From the NCBI GenBank assembly GCA_041674705.1, contig JBAYVF010000002.1:62001-126000 (forward strand): 64,000 bases of DNA. The letters run 5' to 3'. Shown here piece after piece: positions 1 through 12,000 of this stretch (position 1 is the stretch's first letter; every line of letters starts with the position of its first letter). The notes under the pieces are model-generated. The model saw only the letters and a program-made list of their open reading frames with translations, did not search any database and was not told the DNA's origin. The DNA comes from Aquincolibacterium sp041674705 (GTDB taxonomy: Bacteria; Omnitrophota; Omnitrophia; Omnitrophales; Aquincolibacteriaceae). Both the position numbers and the translations under genes were made by a program.

Positions 1-1
1 G

Positions 2-3000
2 TCCGGCCTTAAGAAGCAGGCAGAGCTCAAATCTCAAATTTCAAATCTCAAAGAAGAGCTGCGGAATTTAAAACAAAAATACTATTCCAAAGAAGCGATG
101 GAATTTGACGGAAAGCTCGGTGCGTGGAATGAAAACCAGAATAACTTTCCCGAGTTTTTGAGCTATCTTGCCAAGTACTACGTACCAAGTACTAAGTACT
201 CAGCGTATGGTGCATCGCACATGGCACTTGGCTCGCTATTCAATACGCTGGAGCAAGAGAGGAAATCCGATCCTCGGCTCGAATCGGAAGTCAAAAAACT
301 CGCCAAGTATGCGCGCGAGATTGCGCCAAGCGCAAAGCTGAACGGCCTAGCCCAGGATTATCAAACCGGTCGTTTGTCTTCTGCGGCTTTCGCGTATGAG
401 ATCGCGGAACTTTTACGAAAAGTCGGTAAGCCGCTCCCGCAGGGCCAGCCGGATCTTCAAAAAATGATCGCCAATCATGCGTCTCTTATGAATGTAAAAG
501 GTCCGGCGCTCATGAAGGAGCTCGAGGCGTTCCTGGAAGAGGTGCGTGCGCAACTTTTTATAACGCCGGAGGCAAAGACCGTTGCGGAGCTGGACAAGCA
601 ACTTCAGCGGCTGAGCAAACTTTCGAAGTTTGAATTGAGTCGCGATGAATGGCGATCGCTCCAGACTGGAGACCAGAGACTGGAGACCGGAGACTCCGAG
701 CTCGTGAAATTTCAAGAAGATCTCGCCGTTGTTCTTTCGAGTTGTAGCGAGTTTATAAGATTTTACGAACTTGCCTTGAAGCGTGAAAATGTTTTTTCTG
801 AAAGAGTCTCTAGTCTCTTGTCTCATGTCTCTAGTCCCGTTGCGGTTGTGGCCGGCGGCTTTCATACCGACGGCCTCGCGGCGAAGCTCAAAGAACAGGG
901 GATTTCGTACGTGGTTGTTTCTCCGGCCATGAAGGAAGTTCCGGCCGATAGCCGCTATTTCGACCAGATGCAGGGTAAGGTCTCCTGGCAGAAGTATTTC
1001 AGGCCGAAGGACGGGAAGATCGATCTTTATGATGCGTTTGCCCGAGCAACTGTCGATCGTTTGTCTTCGCGCCGTACGCCGTACTCCGTACTCGGTCGCG
1101 AAGAAGGTACGGCGTACGGTGTACGGAGTACGGAGTTAAAAGAGTGGCGTGACGAGGTGATCCGAAAATTAGCGACCGAAGGTCGCGTCGCAGAACACTC
1201 GAAATATACCCGCTTCATCGATCAACAAGCCGCCGGAAGTTCCGAAAAATTTCAAGCGCTTAAGGAAAAATGGACTGCGAAACTCGAGAAGTTTATCGGG
1301 AAACTCCAGTCCCTTGGGCAAAACAACCAGCTCACCGAAGCGAATATGGCGAAGCTCCTTTCCCAACCGGCGAACCAAACTCCTTACGCTGTTCCGTTTG
1401 TCCCGGGCGCGAGCGTGCCGGAGAGCTTTTTAGGGAATGCGGCCGAGAGGATAGAGGATAGTGAAAAACCAAACCCCAGTAAACGTTCCGAACTGCGGGA
1501 TGAAAAGGGTGAGTCGTTTCCAGGCGAGAATTCAGAGGCCGGCTTTGCTTCGGCAGCGCAAAATGATTTCAATGGAAAAAATAAGGAAAATTTTAAAAAA
1601 AGAAAAATCTTCAGTCCGTTTAGTCCATTATTTCTTTGCGTCGGATTTTTGAGTGTTTTTTTATTCGTCCTTTCGGGTTTTGGAAGTATTGCTCGTGAAC
1701 CACTTCAAACGCCTGCTTCTGCTACGACCCAATCTCTTGAGAGTGGTGTGTCTCGTACGCGCGTTGCCTCGAAATTCGTAAAAGGACCCGAAGGATGGCA
1801 GTTTTATTTAAACGGAAAAAAGTCTCCCGCTCCTTTCGGAATTGTTTACCAGCCGGTACCCCCGGGCAAGCATATCGATAATTACCGTAATAATTTTGGA
1901 AAACTCTATCGATATTTGCTTGATCCCGAGGAAGGAGGACTGGGGCATGCGAAGGCCCTGAATCGTCTTGGAATAAAATCAATCAGGGTTTACGACCTTC
2001 CTTCGGAGGATGAGGCGGATATTGAAGCGGTAAAAAATATTTTTAGAAAGGTTTACGCCCAATATGGCATCCGCGTGTTTGTAGGTAATTATGCCGGAAT
2101 GTACTTTGGTTTTGATTATAAAAAAGCGGCGGATCGCGAGAAGATCAAAAAGCAGGTTGTGAAAACGGTGGCTACCTACTGCGATGAATCGTGGATTTTA
2201 GGATGGCAGATAGGCAATGAGAACAATTACTATGTGAACGGTGGGTTGTTTGCCCAACGGATCAACCTTTCTCTGGAAGAATACTACTCCTTTATGGATG
2301 AATTAGCGTTAAGCATTCGGAAAAATCTGAGGCCCGGCCTGAGAGCACAAGTAGTTGTGTTGGGAAATGGTGATTTAACGGAAGAAGAATCTAGGCTCAT
2401 ATCGCGTATGCGATACATTCATGCTATTGGTATCAATTCATACCGACATGCGCCTGATCTGAAAAAACTGATTAGAATGGCTAGAGAAAAGATTGATTTG
2501 CCGGTCATTATATCCGAGATCGGTTTTGGCGCTGTTGCGGAAAAACAGGAAAAAGAGCAGGCGGCATTTTTTTCGGAAACCTTGCCCTTACTTTATGAAA
2601 ACACGGCCGGCAGGCAGGGAGCAGGTAACGTAGGGATGGTTTTTATTTCCGAGGCGACAGATGAGTTGTGGAAAGAAAATGATTTGAATTCACCCGCTGA
2701 AGCCCGTCTCGGGATTTTAGGTAAGAAAGTGGAAGAGACTATTAAGGAGCGGCTTTCCGAAATTGATCGGGCGAATAAGTACGTACTTCCCCTAAAATTC
2801 TTGCCCTCGTCCGAGCTGATTGTCAAGGCGTGGAAATCTCTCGAGGAAAAAGATTACGAAGGAGCTTTTGCGTATGCTGAAGAGGTCATACGAAAGTATA
2901 GCGGGTTGGCGAAACAACAACAGTCAGTCGTTTCTAAGAAAGGGTCCTTTCCCACAGGAGAGAGGGAAATATGGAGATATTGGGCGCTAAATGACGTCGG

Positions 3001-6000
3001 GACGGCTTATTTTATAAGAATAAGAGCCTTTTACGAGCAGGGTAACAAGCAAAAGGCGAGGAAGGCCTACGATGAATTGGCTGCAGATTACAGTTACGCG
3101 CAAGTGAAAGATCGTAAAAATAAGTACTGGCAGATAAAAGCTTCAACTCGGCGATTATATCCCGATCTCTTTGCCGGGAAAATATTTGTCAACACCAGGC
3201 AAGCCTTGCTAGCTTCGGTGATGGTTTATTTTCTGATCGTTATCAGGAGTCTGGCAGCAATGATTAACACGGGGCTTTCTAAAGCATCCCATATTCTGAG
3301 GACCGGCAGGTTCTCAGGGAGAGAAGCCCTCTTGGGCGCTAACCCCGAGATCGTCAATAGATCCGTCATGACGCCAGGGGATAAATTAGTCTTTGCGTTT
3401 TTAGTCTTAACGCAATTGTATCTAACTTTTTCTTTTGCCGGATGGTGGTTTCATCCCATTCGCATGGAATATTACATTGTCAATTCAAAGCTGTTTTATT
3501 TGTTGAGCTGGATCGGCGGGTTTGCCATTTTTTTTCATTTTTATATTTGGCATCTTCTTTGGTCAATGAGGAAGCCTGAATATTTGGCCCCTCGGCTGGG
3601 ATTGCAGGTAGCGATGGTAACAACTTTTACGGAATCGGAGCCCTTAGATCTCGTGAAAGAAACTTTGCTTAAAATGAAAGCGGTGACCTACCCCCATGAC
3701 ACCTATGTTCTGGACGAATCCGAAAACCCGGCTTTAAAAACATTCGCTGCGCAGAGTGGAATTTTTTATTTTAGCAGAAAGAATGTTCCGAAATATCAGC
3801 GTCCAGAACCTCCGTTCCAAGCTAAGACAAAGGGGGGGAATTTGAACGCTTGGCTTGACGCTTACGGGAGCCGGTATCAAATTGTTAGTTTTTTTGATAC
3901 GGATCATCAGCCGGAAACGATCTATCTTTCCCGTGTGCTGGGATACTTTCGGGATCCCAATGTTGGGTTTGTGCAAGCGCCTCACGTTTACAAAAATACT
4001 CACGAGAGTTGGATCGCGCGAGGAAGTGCCGAACAGAATTATTATTTTGTGGGGCCCATCCAAATGGGATTGTACGGAAACGATGCTACCATCGTGAACG
4101 GTAGCCATTCTACCTTTAGGGTTAGGGCGCTGGAGAGCATTGGAGGTTATGCTGTTCATAATGCGGATGACGTGCTCACCTCAGTGCGTTTGAACGCAAA
4201 GGGATGGCGTGGCGTTTATGTGCCCGAAATTCTAGCAGAGGGGCTAAGCCCTGCGACATGGGGGCCCTTCTTGCTCCAGCAGTATCGATGGGCCCATTCA
4301 ATGTTCGACTTATTGTTTTTTAAATATGCCTCTTCATTTTTTCATATGAAGCTCAAGCAAACAATGGGCTATCTCATGGTGGGGTCGTTCTATTTTCTTT
4401 CGATCAACTTTGTCCTAGCGCTCATTCTTCCGGTTATTTCTGTAGCGATCAACCAGCCTCCGGCGAACGTAGAGTTATTGGTTTTCCTGAAATATTTTAC
4501 ACCTCTTTATCTTTCTCAAATGGTGTTGCTGATTTTCTGGGGACAGAAGTTTCTTATCCGCCCCGAAATAGAACGCGGCGTGTGGTGGCGGAGCGGGATG
4601 GTGGATATTGCCAGCAGCCTCTACGTATTTCGCGCATTCTTTAGAGCTGTTCTGCGACAAGGTCTGCTCAGAACGAAATTTGTAACTCCAAAAAATGCGG
4701 AGGCAGCGACATCCTATTTAAAATATTTCTCACTTCATATCGCTCTGTTGATTTTTTCGGGGATCGCCTTTGCTTATTCCTTTTATCTCGAACCCTGGCT
4801 TTGGCAGACAAAGGGCATGAAACTTTTTTTAATGGCGGGGATGGTTACCTTTTCCGGGATTCTCATCACCGCGACCCGGTGGTTTTCGGCGAGGGGGGCA
4901 AGAGCTGGACCGGAACAGAAGGGAAAATATATTTCCGGTCACGGCGCTCCTTTTAAACCAGACAATAACAAGCTCCCGCGATCTGAAGCGCGGCAACAAC
5001 TCAATGAAATCCGTTCCGAGGTGAGGAGTCAGAAATCACTTTCGGAGGCAGCGGAGGAAGAGGTCCGGGGCCAGGCCGGGGCGCTGATCCAATTCGCAGA
5101 ATCCAAAGGTTTTGTGTCCCATGACCCGGAAACTTTAGCGCGCAAAACGAGCGAGATCCTCCGGCTTGTCGGCATTGAAGCAGCTTTCGGAGAAAAAAAT
5201 GCGGTGCTTTCGTTCGCCGGTCAGGACAAATCCGGAAAAATATCAGCGGATCCGTTGCTTGAATATGCTGTTTCCAACGGTCTTATAGTCAAAGGAAATA
5301 TCGCGCAATGGGACGCGCTGGAGTCAAAGATCTTTGGGGTCCTGACCCCAACTCAAACACGCCTTCAGGAAATTTGTGACGCGATCTACGCCGAAAAAGG
5401 ACTTAAAGGCGTCATTGACTATCTTTACGACGCCGAAACATTCCTGAGATATATTCGCGAGGAACGGCAACAGAAGAATGCTTTTCTGCCGGCCTACCGT
5501 GACGAACGAACCGGCGTGAATTTTACCGTGACGATCAATCTCAGCAAGCCGGAGATCCCGGCCGACCAGATCGGCAGGCTCCCGGAGACGGGCTGCAAAA
5601 TATGTTTCTCGAAAGTGGGTAGCATCGGGAAAGAAAATATGCTTGCTTACCGGCTGAAGCTCGGCGGCAAGGAATTTTTCCTGCATCTGCCACCGTATCC
5701 TTACACGGAAGGCCATTCGGTTTTGAACTACATGGAGCATGTTCCGATGCTCGTGAATGATGACACCGTGGCGGATCTTTTTAACATTGTCGATGCCTCA
5801 AAAGGCCAGATCGCAGCGGTTTCAAATACGGACAAAAAAGGCACCGGCTGTTCGATCCTGGAACACCGGCACTACCAGCTGACCGCTCCGGTTTTTCCAG
5901 CTTTCGAGGCGCAGGCGAAGTGGGCCGGAGTGTACGGGACGGGGAATATGGAAGTCCGGGCCGAGGTGCTGAATTATCCGGCAGGCGTTACAAAAATTTC

Positions 6001-9000
6001 CGGAGCGGATCCCGCGTCCGTTCAAGCATTAGCCAAAGAGCTCTTTCGCTCCTGGCGGAGTTATTCCAATCCCGGGACGGGGATCCAGGCGGAGGGTAAT
6101 ACCACCGGCTGCGCCTTGAGAATGAGAGACGGACGCTATGAAATGTATTTTGTCTGGAGGAACAGTTCCGAAAAATTTCTGACCCGGACGGAAAACAAGG
6201 AAATAAAAAGAGAATTTGTCGGGATCTTTGAAATGTTGGGGTTCGGGATCCTGCCCGCGCGACTGTCCGGGAAAGAAGCCGAGACCGAAAAAGCGATGGG
6301 ACGGAAGATCCAGGCGGTTTTCGCGGATGTGATCGCGGATAACAGCCCTGTTAAAAATGACGGCGCGGGGCTTCAGATTCAAAAGGAACTGATCGAGCGT
6401 GCAGCGGCGCAGACCGTGCTGCGTAGCGAAGGAAGGTCGTCAAACATCAAAGGCGGATCTTCGGCGCAAAAGGGGAAAGAAAAGAAAGCCGCGCCAATCC
6501 AACTTCCGCCGGTACTGGACGATAAGGGAAATCCCCGTGCGATCGTGACAAAGTATTCCCGTTTTTCGCCGGGAGAGATCGTCTGGAACGAAAAGTTCGG
6601 ACTTGGGGAGGTTGTGGAATGCCATCTGGAAAGTTCCACGCCGAACCTTCTGCTCCGTTTCTATAACCGGGATGACAGCTCTTTTGTCCGGGAGTTCAGC
6701 GAGGTCTCGCTTTTCAATCCGGGGCTTAGCCCGGTCTATGCGGCCACGAATTATGACAAGGCCCTCTTTAAATTTTTAACGCGTTCGCTCAGGCCGCCGG
6801 TTGTCAGTGCTCCGAAAAATATCCCGCAGGAGACTGTCCCTCGAGATCCTGAAGCGCTCCGGCTTGCGGCAAGTATTAAAAATATCCTTCGGGATTACAG
6901 TGAGGGCACGAGTCCTTTTATCGATTATCTTGATAAAGTTGGACTCGCCAAATGTGCCGCGGCGCCGGAACGGTATTCAAAAGAAAGCCGCCTGAAAGTA
7001 ATCCAGCCTACGGTGAAGCGATGGCTGGACGCTCAACGTGAGCGCGCCAGAGGGATCTATTCGATCGAGAACTCTTCGCTCGCCGAACGTCATGCATTGC
7101 ATTATCTTATCCGGCCGTTCAATGCCACCCACAGCCCGGCCAATTTCCATCAGGTCATTCGCGAGTCCAGGAAGGAGATCCTCGTATCCCTCAAGTTGCT
7201 TCTCGGTGACGACCGTTCTTTCAAAGCTCATGAAATGGATTTTTTAAAGTCGATCGTGTATCGTCATCCCTGGCACGAATTCCTCAAGCGTTGGTTCGCT
7301 CAGATCTCGCAAAAAAATCCGAACCGTTCCTTAGCCAACGAAACGATCGAAAAAGGTCTTCATCATGCCTTCCAGGTCGCTGAAGCGATCGTCGCCGCAG
7401 AATTCCCGGAGCTGGAGCTCTTCCCGCGACTCCCGTTCGCCTCAACCCTAGTGGCCAAAAAACAAGCCCCCGGACCACTCCGCTCTGAAGCGCGAGGTCT
7501 TCTCACCGATCTTCCCGGGATGGCAAAAAAGCTGCGTTTTCCTGAGGCGAAAGCAAAAGAACTGGCCATAGCTCTTGAGAAAAATGATCTTGAGAGAGCC
7601 TTTGATCTGGTAAGCAGTCTTCAAACCGATCTTTTTAAGGCGTTTGAAGGCGAACTTACTCAGAATGTTCATCAGCTTTACGAAAAAGAATACCTGCCAT
7701 TCAAGAACCGCTTTGCGTCGCTTTTATTGCGTCATTGGATGAGGACCCAAGCTTATCCTCTATTGCTGGATAAAACAGCGGATTGGCGCACTCTCAGATC
7801 AAAACCGGGTCAAAAATTAACCGTCGAGGTCGGCGCCGGGGATGGCCGGGACGCCTTGAGTCTGGCCGCTAAAAATCCGGACATGATGTTCGTCGCGATA
7901 GAACCCGATCCCTCAGAAATCGTTGATTTCTTACAGCAGAGCCACCTAGAGGGCGTGGAATGGTCCGGCATCAATAATGTCCGTGTTGTCTGGGCTAAGG
8001 ACCACGAAGCTTTCGCGGCCCAAAAAGGCCGGCAGTTTGTGGATTTTTATCTAATTGTAGCGCCGGATGTTCGCACTGATATTTTTTTGGTTCCCGTGGA
8101 GCGTGAGAACCGGGCGCTGGCTCTAAAACTGCTGAAGCCGGACGGCAAGATTATCGCAGTGCCTTTTAGTGGTTCCGAGGATGAGTCTTGGGGAGAAGCT
8201 CTGGAGACATACTCTTTTCCGCGCGATGCCGGTTTTGTAATAAAAAGACAAATGCCATCCAGCGATTTAAAAGGCATAGAACGTAACCTCGCCAATCATT
8301 TTGCTACACCCTTTATTATCACACGCCCCAGGTCCGAGATGCGGGAATTTACGAGGGGTGCGTTTGAAACGGTTTATCAAAAGCTTGCGCCTTATATCAC
8401 GAGGACGCCTCTTGTGCCGTTGCCGTCGTTCGATCGCCGGACCGGAAAACGGATTTTTATTAAAGATGAATCGCAGCAAGAAGGCAGCTCATTCAAAACA
8501 CGCGGCGTAACCTACGAAGTTTTCCAGACCATCGAAGACGTCATCCGCCGGGATCTGGGACTTCTGAAGCAGGGCCTCAAGATCGTGACGCAGACGGATG
8601 GGAACCACGGCGGGGCGATGATCCGCGCGGTGACGTTTGCGATACAGGAATTCTCCGCAGAATATCCTTATCTTTCGGGCGACCTCCGGAAGATCGAGCC
8701 CGTCGTCTTTGCGTTCAGGAATGTGAGCCAGGTCAAAATGGATGCTATGGAAGAAGCGCTCCGGGAATACCGTGAGCTGGTCAAAGACACGCGCGGTTCT
8801 AAGGGAATGATCGATAACCGGTACCGTGATTACAAGGAAGCTTTGGAAGCCCGGGAACGGTATCTGGCGGCCCAGGGAGTTTTGGCCCGTTATATGGAGC
8901 ACGGCGGGATCGAGATCATGCAGGGACACGCGACCGCTGCCATGGAGATCGCTCAGCAACTCCGGGAGGCGGGGATCCTGGGCAATCAAAAAGTGGTTCT

Positions 9001-12000
9001 TCTTATTCCTGTGGGCACGGGCGGGCCGCTCGGCATGGCGGCGGCCATCAAAGTATTCCGGCCGGGCACCCGGGTTTTGATGATCCAGACGCCGCGCTAT
9101 GGCGCATTCGTCAGAAGTTATGACAGTCAGACAATCCAGATGAATGACAGTTCCTTGGATCCTTACACGGTCCGTATTCCGGTGAACGGCGTTCCAACGC
9201 CCTTTATTTATGAAGACGGCATCGCCGTCGATGGACCGGAATCGAAAGAAGCCCTTCAGATCGCGTTAAAGTATTTGGACGGCGGCCTTCTGGCTGATGC
9301 CGGCCGCGCTTTAAATGAAGCCGCGCCTCTTCTGACCCGGGATCTGGACGCTTATTACGCTGGCGTGGGTCTTCAGCTCGGCGTGGATCCTCAGCCTGGC
9401 GTGGTCGGAGGAACAACAGCGATCACTGCCGACGCTCTTTTGAATGTAGACCATCCGGCGATCCGGGAAGCGGAGGCTGTAGTCCTTTTCGGCACGGAAG
9501 GATCGGTCGATCCAGCTCTTCTTGCCTACACGCGCCGGTTGATGGGGGAAACGCAGCGTTCGGAAGTGCGGGGAGAAGAAGAGACGGTGAAGTTGGTGAA
9601 GCAGGGCGAGCAGTTGATCGCGCTGGCGCAAGGGATATTGCAATCCGATCCGGAATTTTTCTCCCGCATCGAAAAAGTGACGCCCGGGAATGTGACGGCG
9701 TTTTTAAGAAAACTGGCCGAAGACCGGCCGGAAGCCGAATACAGCGAGTTGCTCGATCTTCTTGTTGCGCGCTATGCGGGACAGGACCCCACCACGGCGC
9801 CTTATAACACGATGCCGCATCTCCAGCTTTTGATCGAGGCCGCACGTTCCGCGAAATTGCGGCATGGTTTTACCAGCCGGCGGCGGTTCCTCCAGATACT
9901 CAGCGCGGCCTTGGGATCCACGGCGATCGGCGGGCTCGGCGGCTGGGGAAGTTGGGTGGGGCAACAGGTCACGGATCTCGGCGTGTTCGAACCCTTTATG
10001 AAGAGATGGCTTTATAATTTTAGAAATTTTTCGCCTCTTGATCGTTTCCGCTTGATGACGGACCTTGGACCTAAGGAGCATCAGTTCGTCGGGTTATTTA
10101 ACCAGCTTCTTGATCACGCGCCGGCGCTGGATGCGGCTATCAAAGACTGGGGGCGTATCAATTCGGCAGCGATTCTGAATGTCTGGAGGGCATATTCTAA
10201 AAAGCCTCTCAACATAACCCAAGCGGACTTCGACGAGGTCACGGGAGAGCTGGCTGAAGTTCCGGTGCTTTTTTCTCCTGAGAAGGAAGAGTCATGGAAG
10301 CTCGGAAGTTTCTATCCTGACTATATTCTTGACTGGAAAGACCGCGCCGCGAGGATGGGGCTTCCTTATTCCGAGGTGACGTCGATCGATCATTTGATTG
10401 CGATGGCGGAACGCCATACGGAAGCCATGCGACAGCTCGTATCCTCATTAGATCCTGATCTTGCTGAAGATATCTGGAAGATGAGACGCGGGGAAGTCGA
10501 AGGCCAGGACGATTCCTGGGAGGCGATCAAGGAGAATTTTGAAAAGAAACTTCGGGACGCCGAAGCGAAACTCACCCGTCTTGAAAAGATCAACCGCCAG
10601 CTCGATATTGCGACGGAGCGTCCGTATGTCTCGGATAAAGACCGCGCATTCTACGAGGAATGGGGTTCTCCGGAAAAAGAAGAACACCTTAAGAAATTAC
10701 GCCGCGCATTGGCCCGAAGCCTCGGTTTCATCGAAGCCGTTGAAGCCGAGAGCCAGGTGCTTCCTGTCCGGACGCTTCCTCCTTCTCACCCCTTTTCTTG
10801 GCGCGACCGCGGTAATCGTTCGGAAGTGAGGGAAGCAGCGACAGAGACGGGAGATCCGGCGGTCATTTCAGAGAGCATTTACTGTGATCATGAAGATCCG
10901 GCGGTCAAGGTTCTTGCGATGGATATTATTGAGAATGAGAAAGATCCCGCGAGGAAGCCGATGCTGATCGCCGATTGGGTCGCCGGAAAAATTCTCAATC
11001 CTTCGCGGTTTGGCCCCTGGGACGGAGTCAACGGACAGTTTGAATATTTTGATGAACAAAAAGCCTCTGAAATTTTGCGGGCGCGAAAGGGCGGGGCCTA
11101 TGATCTGGTCAATGTTTTCGTCGCGCTGGCCAGGGCGGCCGGTATGGAGGCGGAGTTCGGGGTGATCAACGTTCGTAAGGAATACTACAAAGAATTCTCC
11201 AAGGGAGTGGGGTCTTTTATTCCCGAGAAGGATTTTAACAAGCTTCCGCCGACCTTTCCCCATGTTTTTGCGCGCATCAAGCTGAATGGGGATTGGAAAT
11301 ATTTTGATTTCTCCCGGTCGCAATTTTCGTCCTGGGGTCTTCATCATTACCCGTTCCGGGACTACGACGAAAAAGAATCGCTTGTCTACCGCGCTCATAT
11401 CGACACTCTTGTAAAAGAAGAAAGCGCGCGTTATCCGCAAGAACTCGTCCGGTCTTTCGAAAAGGCTTTTTTACGCGCCCTTGGCCTGCTTTGGGCCAAC
11501 GATACGAAGAGGGAAGCGCAAGGGAGTTTGAGCTCGAAAAGGGAGAGCTATTCGGGAGGGCGCTACAACTGGTTTGCGAGAGAAACGATTCTTCGGAGGT
11601 ATGGGATCTTGTTCCGGTACGACCGCGAGATCGCGGCGGACTATTTTCAAAAGGCGATGGTGACTTTGCGCGATGCCATCTTGAAGAATAGCCCGGACCT
11701 GGACCGCAGATTTTTCGAAGGGCTCGGAGATGATCCGGAAAAAATAGCGCTTCGGGTCAAAAATCTCACGACGGCAGGAAGGCACCTTGGCTTCATTCCG
11801 GAAATTGTGACGGATGTCGAATGGAATGATGCGCTGCCCGTGATCGGTTTTCCGGAAGAATCGTGGAAAACGCGTTCGGTCTCCGAAGCGTTTCTCCGGT
11901 TGAGTGTGTCAGAGCCGCGTCGCGCCCATGTCGTTGCGTACAATTATCTGGATATGGCCGAAGACGCTCCTCCGGGAGAGCTGGTGCTTAAGTCCGGGCT

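Larger units (their letters stand above)
2..1483 (+). other. Giant protein, first visible module: coiled coil and unknown alpha/beta region
   Basis: The segment opens with a heptad-like Lys/Glu/Leu stretch (2-97) and continues with a long helical region. Around 840-960 there is a beta-strand and loop signature (V-A-V-V-A-G-G-F-H-T, then Y-V-V-V-S-P) reminiscent of small alpha/beta enzymes, but I cannot name a family. The segment carries three clusters of short nucleotide repeats (172-205, 661-697 with 804-839, and 1071-1135) that read through without stops and look like intergenic repeats absorbed into coding sequence. It ends at the first motif copy. Confidence 0.5.
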
